From Betaproteobacteria bacterium RIFCSPLOWO2_02_FULL_68_150 (lineage in GTDB: Bacteria > Pseudomonadota > Gammaproteobacteria > Burkholderiales > SG8-39), in NCBI GenBank assembly GCA_001771975.1, contig MERE01000093.1, positions 1 through 22,621 of the forward strand: DNA of 22,621 nt. The letters run 5' to 3'. Shown in pieces: positions 1-7,661 of this stretch. Below the pieces are notes generated by a model. The model was not told where the DNA came from. It did no database searches and worked only from the letters and a program-made list of their open reading frames with translations. Within the stretch, counting starts at the first letter, position 1. Every line of letters starts with the position of its first letter. The position numbers and the translations under genes were made by a program.

Positions 1-24
1 CGTGACGGCAGGTGCGATTCGCAT
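1..24 (-). CDS. Probable IS630-family transposase, 5' end only (runs off window)
   Basis: An ATG at 24-22 on the minus strand opens a frame that stays open to the window edge and reads MRIAPAVT. A good Shine-Dalgarno (GAGGAG) lies about 8 nt upstream. From memory, many IS630-family transposases begin with MRIAPAVT or a close variant, so this is probably the first eight codons of one, oriented away from the cassette. Only eight residues are visible and I cannot identify the terminal inverted repeat or the TA target duplication, so this is a lead rather than an identification. Confidence 0.45.
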
Positions 25-51
25 GTCTGTAGCCTCCTCATGTTACAGACA
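24..51. repeat. Short inverted repeat at the putative IS end
   Basis: TGTCTGTA (24-31) and TACAGACA (44-51) are perfect 8-bp inverted arms. One more G-C pair past a G-T mismatch makes about 10 bp in total, around a small loop. The repeat overlaps the ribosome-binding region of the partial ORF at 1-24. It has no T-tract on either strand, so it is unlikely to be an intrinsic terminator. It may be part of an IS end or fold over the start of the transposase message. Confidence 0.4.
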
Positions 52-92
52 CCGCAATCGCATTTAAGTTCTATCATTTACGACGCACTACA

Positions 93-920
93 CTAGTCGT
101 GTCGTCTAAACAAGCCTTCCCATCGGTCGTTAAACGCGTGAAGGATAGCGATAGAGTTGTTCGGGCAATTATGAGAAAGAACAATTACGAAACCACATTG
201 TCCGTATCCTGCAGGATTAACCTGATCTGCGCGCCGGCAATACTCCCTAATCGTCTCCTTATCTTGCGGAGAAAAACGCGTACAGCGATCGTGAAAGATA
301 TTGTCGGAGTCTCCGAGCACATGTTGCGGGACCACGGTCAGTCCCGTTTCTTCGCTAATGCGCTTTCGCGCCTGTGCGCTGGTTGCGACGAGGACAAGGT
401 AGGCCGAAGGTTGCCCTGGCAATAGCTCTTCGAGGGCCTCGTTCCATGCGTCCACGGCCTGCTTTCCCGTTCCAGCAAAGTCATCAACAAAAACCACTGA
501 ATCGTCCGCTGTAAGCTGTTCGCCGGGAAGGTCACGTTTTCCAATGAACAACGGGTCGTAGCGTCTGCGATTCAGCCGATTTGCCAATCGGAATGCATGC
601 AGCATGCTATCGCCGCTTTCCCCGGCGCTTACGGAAAAGGGGACAAATCGCCATTTCCCTGCGCGTCTGGATGCGTCCAGATGCCAACCGGGCAGCCGGG
701 CGAGCGCAGTACGATACGCCGCAGCGATTTGTTCATGAGACACAAATTCAACGGCATCGAGGACGCGGGCAGCGATGTCCCTGTGCCGCGGTCGAAAGCC
801 TTGCAGCCACCGTTCGACGCGTCCCTCGCTGATGTTGATCCGATAGCCGGCAAAATCCCCGATCCACTGATTCATTCGGTCCGCGCTGATGGGGAACCCT
901 GGACGTCGCGGAGCTTTCAT
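93..920 (-). CDS. Phosphoribosyltransferase-fold protein (PRTase-CE-like), third gene of the cassette
   Basis: A 275-aa protein of the type I phosphoribosyltransferase fold. The PRPP-binding signature VVFVDDFAGTGK is at residues 142-153: two acidic residues followed by the GTG loop. Upstream, SAGESGDSML (about 98-107) resembles a conserved segment of the conflict-associated PRTases that I know as PRTase-CE. The N-terminal 90 residues look like a helical domain of unknown role. There is no signal peptide or membrane segment, so it is probably cytoplasmic. Its ATG overlaps the stop of the ParB-like gene in an ATGA, so the two are very likely translated as a coupled pair. Ordinary salvage PRTases are not found in such cassettes, and its true substrate is unknown. 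The fold is well supported; the defence role is inferred from context. Confidence 0.7.
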   Translation of the reverse strand: MKAPRRPGFPISADRMNQWIGDFAGYRINISEGRVERWLQGFRPRHRDIAARVLDAVEFVSHEQIAAAYRTALARLPGWHLDASRRAGKWRFVPFSVSAGESGDSMLHAFRLANRLNRRRYDPLFIGKRDLPGEQLTADDSVVFVDDFAGTGKQAVDAWNEALEELLPGQPSAYLVLVATSAQARKRISEETGLTVVPQHVLGDSDNIFHDRCTRFSPQDKETIREYCRRADQVNPAGYGQCGFVIVLSHNCPNNSIAILHAFNDRWEGLFRRHD

Positions 921-1891
921 CCCTTGATTCTCCGATCGGCTTCTTCAAGCTTCCTCTGAATCAACTTTCGCAATTGGTCTAAGGCCTTCCACATCTGCTC
1001 TTCACCGAAGTATTCCTCGGGGTTTATCGCTGCTATTGAGCCGTGTAGCTTGTCCGCTGCTTGACTGATGCGGCGCGCGCTAGCCGAAACATTAACAGAG
1101 GGGATATTCAGATACTCGAGGGTAAGGCTGTCGCTTTCTACGTACTCCTTAAGGCGCGCTGATATGAGGGCCGCCTTTCCGGCTTTCCGCGCGTTGCCGA
1201 TGTATTGCTTCATCAGCCGGAAATCGGTCACCGCCTTAAGTCCGCTCTTACGCTCGCGGTATTTGTCCAACATTGTTCGAGTGAAGCGGTTCTTGGAAAA
1301 CCATTTCATCGAATTTACAGTGCGATCATTGCGCACCGCGTAGAGCTCGATGAAGAAGTCGGCCTTTACGCGCTTATCTGGATTAGGATCCAGCATCAGT
1401 TCCTGATAGTGTTTGGGATACGAGAGCAACTTCTTACACCGGGTGACAACGGCGACATCCAATCCAGTCATTTCTGACAGAGTGGTATCGCTCCTTTCCT
1501 TCGTCTCGTGCATCAATATTTCGAGCGTGAGAGCCGTCGGCATTAATTCCCAGTCTTCGCGGAGCTTGTGGATCTGGAACATCGTGACAATGTTCTGCAC
1601 GACACTAGGTTCCGCGATAATGTTGACTGGAACTTGTTTCAATCGCAAAGCTTGTGCACACATCCAATGTCGTTGACCGTCAAGAATTACGTACTTTTCC
1701 TTTCTTGAACTCCAATAAACCGTTAATGGGACAAGGACCCCGACCTTCTTTATGGACCGACGGAGAACGTCCAGTGGTTCGCGGTCAAAAAGCCTGCGAG
1801 GGTTGTACGGGTTGGGCTCGAGTCGGTTCGTAGCGACAAGCTTCGGCTTAACCGGATGCGTGGCCAATGGTTCTTTCTGTACAGTGCTCAT
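917..1891 (-). CDS. ParB-like N-terminal (ParB/Srx superfamily) domain protein
   Basis: A 324-aa protein. Residues 18-110 match the ParB/RepB/Spo0J N-terminal domain: NPYNPR at 27-32, a GVLVPLTV strand at 51-58, and YVILDGQRHWMCAQAL at 67-82 in the place of the nucleotide-binding GERR box. That box is altered to GQRHW, so normal CTP-clamp activity cannot be assumed. A helical middle region follows (IHKLREDWELMP, about 107-118), and the C-terminus is charged and helical. No parA is adjacent, so this is not a standard partition system. It begins 37 bp after the methyltransferase stop with an AGGGGG Shine-Dalgarno, and it overlaps the next gene by four bases. Superfamily members include nucleases, sulfiredoxin-like enzymes and CTP-dependent DNA clamps; which activity this one has is unknown. 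Confidence 0.75.
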   Translation of the reverse strand: MSTVQKEPLATHPVKPKLVATNRLEPNPYNPRRLFDREPLDVLRRSIKKVGVLVPLTVYWSSRKEKYVILDGQRHWMCAQALRLKQVPVNIIAEPSVVQNIVTMFQIHKLREDWELMPTALTLEILMHETKERSDTTLSEMTGLDVAVVTRCKKLLSYPKHYQELMLDPNPDKRVKADFFIELYAVRNDRTVNSMKWFSKNRFTRTMLDKYRERKSGLKAVTDFRLMKQYIGNARKAGKAALISARLKEYVESDSLTLEYLNIPSVNVSASARRISQAADKLHGSIAAINPEEYFGEEQMWKALDQLRKLIQRKLEEADRRIKG

Positions 1892-1928
1892 GAAACCCCC
1901 TACAAACTTATCGGCGGTTGTGGCGACG

Positions 1929-2720
1929 CTAATTCGAGATTAATAACTCGTAGGCGTGTCGTCTCTTAGCCACGAATCCGGCAATATTGCGCCGCACGCG
2001 AGCTCGGCGCACATTAAATCCCTCAGCAAGATAGCGTCCTTCATGTGAATCGGCGTATGTGGCGAGGAACTGTACTGACTTTGTGGCGAGCTTGTGAAGC
2101 CAAAATCTGAGCAACTCAATCTTAGCCGCGTCAAAGGCCATGGCGTCGTATTGGCGAAACACACGTTTTGCAGCAACAGAATACGGTGGGTCTAAATAGA
2201 CAAAGTCGCCCTTCTTAGTCTTGCGCAACGTGATTTCGAAAGAGGTCGCGGTCAAATCGGCACCGACCAATTGAAGAGAGCATTCTCGCAGCTTAGCCTC
2301 GGAAGGAATGCTGCCTGTCCGCCTGCCACCGTATGGGACATTAAAGTCGCCCGCCTCGTTGGTACGAAATAGGCCATTGAAGCAGTATCGATTCAGGTAG
2401 ATGAAGCGTGCCGCCCGCGCCGCGGGATTTAAAGACTCCGGACGTAATGCGCGAAGGGCGAGATACTCTCGTTTACCCTTCCTGAGGTGACGAAGCTCGG
2501 CAATTACATCCGATACCTGATTGCGGACTTGCTGAAATGTCGCGATCAATTCGGTGTTGATATCGCCCAACAAGGCGCGGTGTGGGCGTAGATGAAAGAA
2601 GAAACATGCCGAGCCAGCGAAAGGCTCGACGTATCGACGATGTTTGGGAGACCAATACTCGTCGAGTATGGGAAGCAATTGCCGCTTGCTTCCGGCCCAC
2701 CGCAAAAAGGGTTCCGACAT
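1929..2720 (-). CDS. D12-class N6-adenine DNA methyltransferase (Dam-like)
   Basis: A 263-aa methyltransferase that transfers a methyl group from SAM to adenine N6 in DNA. Motifs of the alpha-type D12 family appear in order: FLRWAGSKR (motif X) at 5-13, YVEPFAGSACFF (motif I, SAM binding) at 30-41, LGDIN at 51-55, the family segment YLNRYCFNGLFRTNEAGDFNVP at about 108-129, and the catalytic DPPY at 177-180. The length is normal for a solitary Dam-like enzyme and no restriction endonuclease is adjacent. The ATG at 2720 shares its A with the stop of a 19-codon leader ORF (TAATG). Base composition is far lower in GC than the genes to the right, which points to horizontal transfer. The target sequence cannot be read from the protein. 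Confidence 0.9.
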   Translation of the reverse strand: MSEPFLRWAGSKRQLLPILDEYWSPKHRRYVEPFAGSACFFFHLRPHRALLGDINTELIATFQQVRNQVSDVIAELRHLRKGKREYLALRALRPESLNPAARAARFIYLNRYCFNGLFRTNEAGDFNVPYGGRRTGSIPSEAKLRECSLQLVGADLTATSFEITLRKTKKGDFVYLDPPYSVAAKRVFRQYDAMAFDAAKIELLRFWLHKLATKSVQFLATYADSHEGRYLAEGFNVRRARVRRNIAGFVAKRRHAYELLISN

Positions 2721-2779
2721 TAACCGTACGTGCTTACAAATGAACCCTGATACAGTTCACCGTCTATATTGGGATTCAT
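2720..2779 (-). CDS. 19-codon leader ORF coupled to the methyltransferase
   Basis: An ATG at 2779 opens the ORF MNPNIDGELYQGSFVSTYG and its TAA overlaps the methyltransferase ATG (TAATG). A strong Shine-Dalgarno, AGGGAGG, sits 7 nt before this ATG, while the methyltransferase has no comparable site of its own directly upstream. Ribosomes would therefore probably load at the leader and reinitiate on the methyltransferase. The peptide has no recognisable motif. It is most likely a coupling or regulatory leader rather than a functional protein. Confidence 0.5.
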   Translation of the reverse strand: MNPNIDGELYQGSFVSTYG

Positions 2780-2824
2780 CTCTGCGCCTCCCTCTTGGTG
2801 GTAGCGCGGTACTCGATCGTCGGA

Positions 2825-2830
2825 ATTATA
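2825..2830 (-). promoter_or_regulatory. Promoter -10 element of the methyltransferase cassette
   Basis: A perfect TATAAT lies on the minus strand about 45 nt before the leader ORF ATG. No convincing -35 hexamer is seen 16-18 bp upstream, so an activator or an imperfect -35 may be used. It is the best promoter candidate for the three-gene cassette. Confidence 0.5.
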
Positions 2831-3168
2831 TGCTGTACTAACGAAGTGGATTGGGTCTCTTACGGAACTCTGCCATGGCAATTCTGAGTGGTCCTATCGG
2901 CCTGGGAGATCGCTTTCCGCTGGACCCTTACCAATGCACGCACAGAGTCAGAGGAGAAACTGCGAGTGAGTCAACGCGCCCGGATCGCGTGCCAGCAAAT
3001 CGCGTAGGGTATATGGCGGAAGCAACTGGATCGGACGGTCGGCGCGTATTTGATTTTCCCCGGTCTCCCGACTTGGGCTGGCGATGCGTGCATCGGCAGC
3101 CCAAGTCGGGAGACCTATGAAGATCAAAATCACAGTAGCAACTGCATCGGGCGCGTTACCGCACGCCG
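2831..3168. other. Gene-free junction between acquired cassette and host operon
   Basis: This is about 340 bp between the cassette promoter and the stop of the acyl-CoA dehydrogenase gene. I see no convincing gene. Short open frames exist on both strands but lack family motifs and ribosome-binding sites. Composition changes across it, from mixed at the left to GC-rich at the right. The main content is the palindrome at 3062-3115. I could not find direct repeats that would mark an attachment site. Confidence 0.6.
3062..3115. repeat. Long near-perfect palindrome (54 nt)
   Basis: GGTCTCCCGACTTGGGCTG (3062-3080) is matched perfectly by its reverse complement at 3097-3115. Inside lie a G-G mismatch and a further 6-bp stem, CGATGC (3082-3087) with GCATCG (3090-3095), around a 2-nt centre. 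That gives 25 pairs in 54 nt. It lies 54 bp beyond the stop of the minus-strand acyl-CoA dehydrogenase gene. There is no run of T on the downstream side of either strand, so it is not a classical intrinsic terminator. It could still stop or protect the 3' end of the operon RNA, act as a mobile or attachment element, or bind a protein. Confidence 0.85.
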
Positions 3169-4302
3169 CTACGCGCCCGCCAGGCTGCGTCCGATCACAA
3201 GGCGCTGGATGTCGCTCGCGCCTTCGTAGATCTGGGTCACGCGCACGTCGCGCCAGATGCGCTCGACCGGGAAGTCCTGCACGTAGCCGTAGCCGCCATG
3301 AATCTGGATTGCGTCCGAGCACACCTTTTCGGCCATCTCGGAGGCGAAAAGTTTCGCCATCGACGCTTCCTTGAGGCAGGGCTCGCCGGCATCGCGCAGC
3401 CGCGCGGCGTGCAGGTACAGGTGGCGCCCGGCCTCGATCTGCGTGGCCATGTCGGCGAGTCGGAAATTGACCGCCTGGTGCTCGATGAGGGGCTTGCCGA
3501 ATGTGCGGCGCTCCCTCGCGTAGGCGAGCGCGGCCTCGAGCGCCGATTGCGCCATGCCGACCGATTGCGCCGCGACGTTGACGCGCCCCGACTCGAGGTT
3601 GGCGAGCGCGATGCGATAGCCGATGCCCGCCTCGCCGAGCAGGTGGTCCGGCGGCACGATGCAGTCTTCGAACACGATCTGCGCCGTGTCGGAGGCGTGC
3701 TGGCCGGATTTGTCCTCGATGCGCGCGACGACGTAGCCGGGCGTGCGCGTCGGCACGACGAAAGCGCTGATGCCCTTTTTGCCCGCGGCGCGGTCGGTGA
3801 CCGCGAACACGATCGCGAGGTCGGCGTTCTTGCCCGAGGTGATGAACTGCTTGACTCCGTTCAGGCGCCAGCCGCGCTCGCAGCGCTCGGCGCGCGTCGT
3901 GATCGCGCTCGCGTCCGACCCGGTGTGCGGCTCCGTGAGCGCAAAGGCGCCGAGCAGTTCGCCGCGCGCAAGGGGCTTCAACCAGCGCTCCTTTTGCGCC
4001 GCGTCGCCGTAGCCGAGCAGGATGCCGGCGGCGAGATTGTTCACCTGCACGATGGTCGAGGTCGCGCCTTCGCCGGCCGCGATTTCCTCGATCACGATCG
4101 CGAGCGAGGTGTGGTCCATGCCGGCGCCGCCCCATTCTTCCGGTATCGCCACGCCGGCGAGCCCCATCGCCGCGAGCTCGGCCAGCGCCTCGCGCGGGAA
4201 GCGGCTCTCGCGGTCCCACGCGGCCGCGTTCGGCCGCAGATGCTCGCGCGCGAAGCGGCGCACCGTGTCGCGGATCATCTCGTGCTGCTCGGAAGGGGCC
4301 AT
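3169..4302 (-). CDS. Acyl-CoA dehydrogenase (short/medium- or branched-chain type)
   Basis: A 377-aa FAD-dependent acyl-CoA dehydrogenase that introduces the alpha-beta double bond and passes electrons to ETF. Visible family features are the N-terminal helical domain, FALTEPHTGSDA (about 125-136, FAD and substrate contact), FITSGKNADLAIVFA in the beta domain, and WRDVRVTQIYEGASDIQ near the C-terminus. The catalytic Glu is at about 360 in YEG, the position used by medium- and short-chain enzymes and not by isovaleryl-CoA dehydrogenase. It is the last gene of the catabolic operon, starting one base after the stop of the preceding thioesterase. Substrate is uncertain; 2-methylbutyryl-CoA, isobutyryl-CoA or short straight-chain acyl-CoA would all fit the context. 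Confidence 0.9.
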   Translation of the reverse strand: MAPSEQHEMIRDTVRRFAREHLRPNAAAWDRESRFPREALAELAAMGLAGVAIPEEWGGAGMDHTSLAIVIEEIAAGEGATSTIVQVNNLAAGILLGYGDAAQKERWLKPLARGELLGAFALTEPHTGSDASAITTRAERCERGWRLNGVKQFITSGKNADLAIVFAVTDRAAGKKGISAFVVPTRTPGYVVARIEDKSGQHASDTAQIVFEDCIVPPDHLLGEAGIGYRIALANLESGRVNVAAQSVGMAQSALEAALAYARERRTFGKPLIEHQAVNFRLADMATQIEAGRHLYLHAARLRDAGEPCLKEASMAKLFASEMAEKVCSDAIQIHGGYGYVQDFPVERIWRDVRVTQIYEGASDIQRLVIGRSLAGA

Positions 4303-4303
4303 G

Positions 4304-4704
4304 TCAGTCGGGCTGGATGTAGGTCACGGTATGGTGGGTGAAAAGCCGGCCGGCGCGGTTGTGACACTCCGCGGTACCGTAGATACGGCGGCGGCCGGCC
4401 CTCAGGATGCGCGCCGTGCAATAGACGTGTTCGGCGACGGCGGGCGCAAGGAACGCCGTATTCAGCTCCGAGGTGAGGGCGTCGAATTCGATGCCGAAGC
4501 GGCCCTTGATTGCGAGCCACATGGCGCAGTCGGCGGCCGCCATGAGCGAAGGCCCGTTGATGATGCGCCCGGGCCGCTCGAGGCTCTTGCGGTGCGGCAG
4601 TTCCAGCGTGCAGCTGCCGTCGCCGACCTTGATCACCCGAAAGCCATAGAAGCGCACGAAGCGCGCCCGGTCGATCATCTTTTGCAGCGCGGCGCGCGTG
4701 GCCT

Positions 4705-4708
<4 letters not shown>
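4304..4708 (-). CDS. PaaI-like hotdog-fold thioesterase
   Basis: A 134-aa hotdog-fold protein of the PaaI/YiiD-like group, expected to hydrolyse acyl-CoA thioesters. I chose the GTG at 4708 because it overlaps the thiolase stop as GTGA, the coupling seen elsewhere in the operon; an in-frame ATG at 4678 (residue 11) is the alternative. The central helix reads INGPSLMAAADCAMW, with Asp60 in the usual catalytic position. The HGG that normally precedes it is replaced by NGP (51-53), so activity may be altered. The C-terminal strands (RIYGTAECHNRAGRLFTHHTVTYIQ) are typical of the family. It sits between thiolase and acyl-CoA dehydrogenase, where it could relieve CoA sequestration. Substrate is unknown. 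Confidence 0.8.
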
Positions 4709-5889
<1,181 letters not shown>

Positions 5890-5892
5890 GGT

Positions 5893-6054
5893 TTACTCCT
5901 TCCAGTCAAAGCGTTGCTCGTTTAGCGGCACTCCCCACGTCGTGTCGGCGTGCTCCGACGTCAACGTGAAGCCGATTTCTTCGTAAAGCCTGCGCGCCGC
6001 ATCGAGACCCGCGAAGGTCGTGAGGTAGGCATAGCCCGTCACGGCAAAGCTCAT
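5893..6054 (-). pseudogene. C-terminal remnant of a GNAT acetyltransferase
   Basis: A 53-codon ORF whose ATG overlaps the stop of the YbgC-like gene (ATGA). Its sequence, including TTFAGLDAARRLYEEIGF and WGVPLNEQRFDW, resembles the last ~45 residues of GNAT acetyltransferases, especially the MarR-GNAT fusion type whose C-termini carry an LYE..GF...WG...EQ pattern. The acetyl-CoA binding loop (Q/RxxGxG/A) is absent, so it cannot be a functional acetyltransferase by itself. It is open, in register with the operon and followed 3 bp later by thiolase, so it is probably still translated. I call it a gene remnant. A genuine small protein is possible. Confidence 0.5.
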
Positions 6055-6491
6055 CTTCCGGATCCGAGGTCGTAGGCGCTGATCATTTCCCGTCCGCGGG
6101 CGAGGACCACGGGCGGAAACGGGCACGACTTGCGCGCGACCGTGTCGATGTGAACGCCGGTGAGCTCGCACACCGCCGCGATGTCGCCGGATTCGGCGTT
6201 GCGCATTTCGTGCACGAAGCGCAATACCTTGTCGCGCACTTCGAGCACCGCCGAGCGCACCATCACCACGTCGCCCGCGTTGAGCTCGCGCCGGTAGCCG
6301 ATGTTCTGCTGCACCGCCGCCATGCCGCGATTCTGCGTGCGCAGCAGGCTCGGCGTGATGCCGACGAGCGCAAACAGATTCCAGGTCGCCTCGTCGAACT
6401 TGCCGACGTACCACATGACGTTCATGTGGCCCATGTGATCGCACTGCCAGGGGTAGACCGTGCCGCGGTAGGTTTCGATCAGGCCGCTCAC
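6051..6491 (-). CDS. YbgC/4-hydroxybenzoyl-CoA thioesterase-like acyl-CoA thioester hydrolase
   Basis: A 146-aa 4HBT-family hotdog thioesterase. The N-terminal active-site pattern CDHMGHMNVMWYVGKFDEA (Asp at residue 18, then GHxNxxxY) is diagnostic of the YbgC/4HBT group and differs from the PaaI group found twice elsewhere in this operon. I chose the GTG at 6491, one base past the isovaleryl-CoA dehydrogenase stop; a TTG at 6509 would overlap that gene and is less likely. It ends in an ATGA overlap with the GNAT-like fragment. It probably hydrolyses short or branched acyl-CoA; the substrate cannot be inferred. Confidence 0.85.
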   Translation of the reverse strand: MSGLIETYRGTVYPWQCDHMGHMNVMWYVGKFDEATWNLFALVGITPSLLRTQNRGMAAVQQNIGYRRELNAGDVVMVRSAVLEVRDKVLRFVHEMRNAESGDIAAVCELTGVHIDTVARKSCPFPPVVLARGREMISAYDLGSGR

Positions 6492-6492
6492 G

Positions 6493-7656
6493 TCACGCGG
6501 TCTCCGCAAACAGCTCGCGGCCGATCAGCCAGCGCCGGATCTCGGAGGTGCCGGCGCCGATCTCGTAGAGCTTGGCGTCGCGCCACAGCCGCCCGCTCGG
6601 CGTCTCGTTGATGTAGCCCATGCCGCCGAGCGCCTGGATCGCCTCGCCCGCCATCCAGGTGGCTTTCTCCGCGGCGTACAGGATCGCGCCGGCGGCGTCC
6701 TTGCGTGTGGTCTCGCCGCGGTCGAGCGCCTGGCCCACCGCGTACACGTAGGCACGCGCCGCGGAGAAGGCGACGTACATGTCGGCGAGCTTGCCCTGCA
6801 TGAGCTGGAACTCGCCGATCGGCTGGCCGAACTGCTTGCGTTGGTGCACGTAGGGCACGACGAGGTCGAGGCACGCCGCCATGATGCCCAGGGGCCCTGC
6901 GGCGAGCACCGCGCGCTCGTAATCGAGGCCGCTCATCAGGACGTTGGCGCCGCGCCCTTCGGCGCCGAGCAGGTTTTCCGCGGGCACCTCGCAATCGCGG
7001 AACACGAGCTCGCAGGTATTCGAGCCGCGCATGCCGAGCTTGTCGAGCTTCTGCGCGGTGGAAAAGCCCCGCATGCCCTTTTCGACCAGGAACGCGGTGA
7101 TGCCGCGCGGGCCCGCGTTGGCGTCGGTCTTGGCGTACACCACCAGCACGTCGGCATCCGGCCCGTTGGTGATCCACATCTTGTTGCCGTTGAGCCGGTA
7201 ACACTCGCCGCGGCGCTCGGCGCGCAGCCGCATGCCGACCACGTCGGAGCCTGCGCCCGGCTCGCTCATGGCGAGCGCCCCGACGTGCTCGCCCGAAACG
7301 AGCTTCGGCAGGTACCGCGTGCGCTGCGCCTCGCTGCCGTTCCTGCGGATCTGGTTGACGCACAGGTTGGAGTGCGCGCCGTAGGACAAGCCGATCGAGG
7401 CCGAGGCGCGCGATATTTCCTCCATCGCGATGATGTGCGCGAGATAGCCCATGTGCGTGCCGCCATGGGCCTCATCGACCGTGATGCCGAGCAGCCCGAG
7501 CGAGCCGAGCTTCGGCCACAGGTCCGCCGGGAATTCGTTCCTGCGGTCGATCTCGGCGGCGCGCGGCGCGATCTCCCGCTCGGCGAACTCGCGCACGGTC
7601 TCGCGCAGCATGGCGATGGTCTCGCCATGGTCGAACCTCAGAAAGGGAAGCTCCAT
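6493..7656 (-). CDS. liuA: Isovaleryl-CoA dehydrogenase
   Basis: A 387-aa FAD enzyme oxidising isovaleryl-CoA to 3-methylcrotonyl-CoA in leucine breakdown, with electrons passing to ETF. Typical acyl-CoA dehydrogenase features are present: ALAMSEPGAGSDVVGM (about 127-142), WITNGPDADVLVVYAKTD, and AQKLDKLGMRGSNTCELVF. The subgroup is decided by the catalytic base. Glu247 lies in MSGLDYERAVLAAGPLG, as in isovaleryl-CoA dehydrogenases, while the position used by other family members is Gly in YEIGAGTSEIRRWLIGREL. The start ATG 7656 is 5 bp after the stop of the preceding thioesterase. The usual partners for the next steps (methylcrotonyl-CoA carboxylase, methylglutaconyl-CoA hydratase, HMG-CoA lyase) are not in this window. 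Confidence 0.93.
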   Translation of the reverse strand: MELPFLRFDHGETIAMLRETVREFAEREIAPRAAEIDRRNEFPADLWPKLGSLGLLGITVDEAHGGTHMGYLAHIIAMEEISRASASIGLSYGAHSNLCVNQIRRNGSEAQRTRYLPKLVSGEHVGALAMSEPGAGSDVVGMRLRAERRGECYRLNGNKMWITNGPDADVLVVYAKTDANAGPRGITAFLVEKGMRGFSTAQKLDKLGMRGSNTCELVFRDCEVPAENLLGAEGRGANVLMSGLDYERAVLAAGPLGIMAACLDLVVPYVHQRKQFGQPIGEFQLMQGKLADMYVAFSAARAYVYAVGQALDRGETTRKDAAGAILYAAEKATWMAGEAIQALGGMGYINETPSGRLWRDAKLYEIGAGTSEIRRWLIGRELFAETA

Positions 7657-7661
7657 CGGCG

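Noticed and set aside
917..2720. Interpretation as a plasmid partition or classical restriction-modification locus
   Set aside because: There is no ParA-type ATPase, no parS array and no restriction endonuclease or specificity subunit in or beside the cassette.
2948..3060. Open minus-strand frame just left of the palindrome that looked like a protein fragment (RPIQLLPPYTLRDLLARDP)
   Set aside because: The frame is open largely because it runs through a stop-free palindrome and the alternate frame of a GC-rich gene. It has no start, ribosome site or family I recognise.
2948..4219. Long antisense and alternate-frame ORFs across the acyl-CoA dehydrogenase, thiolase, argS and priA genes
   Set aside because: Their composition is Arg/Ala/Gly-rich and low in complexity, as expected for shadow frames in GC-rich genes. 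None carries family motifs.
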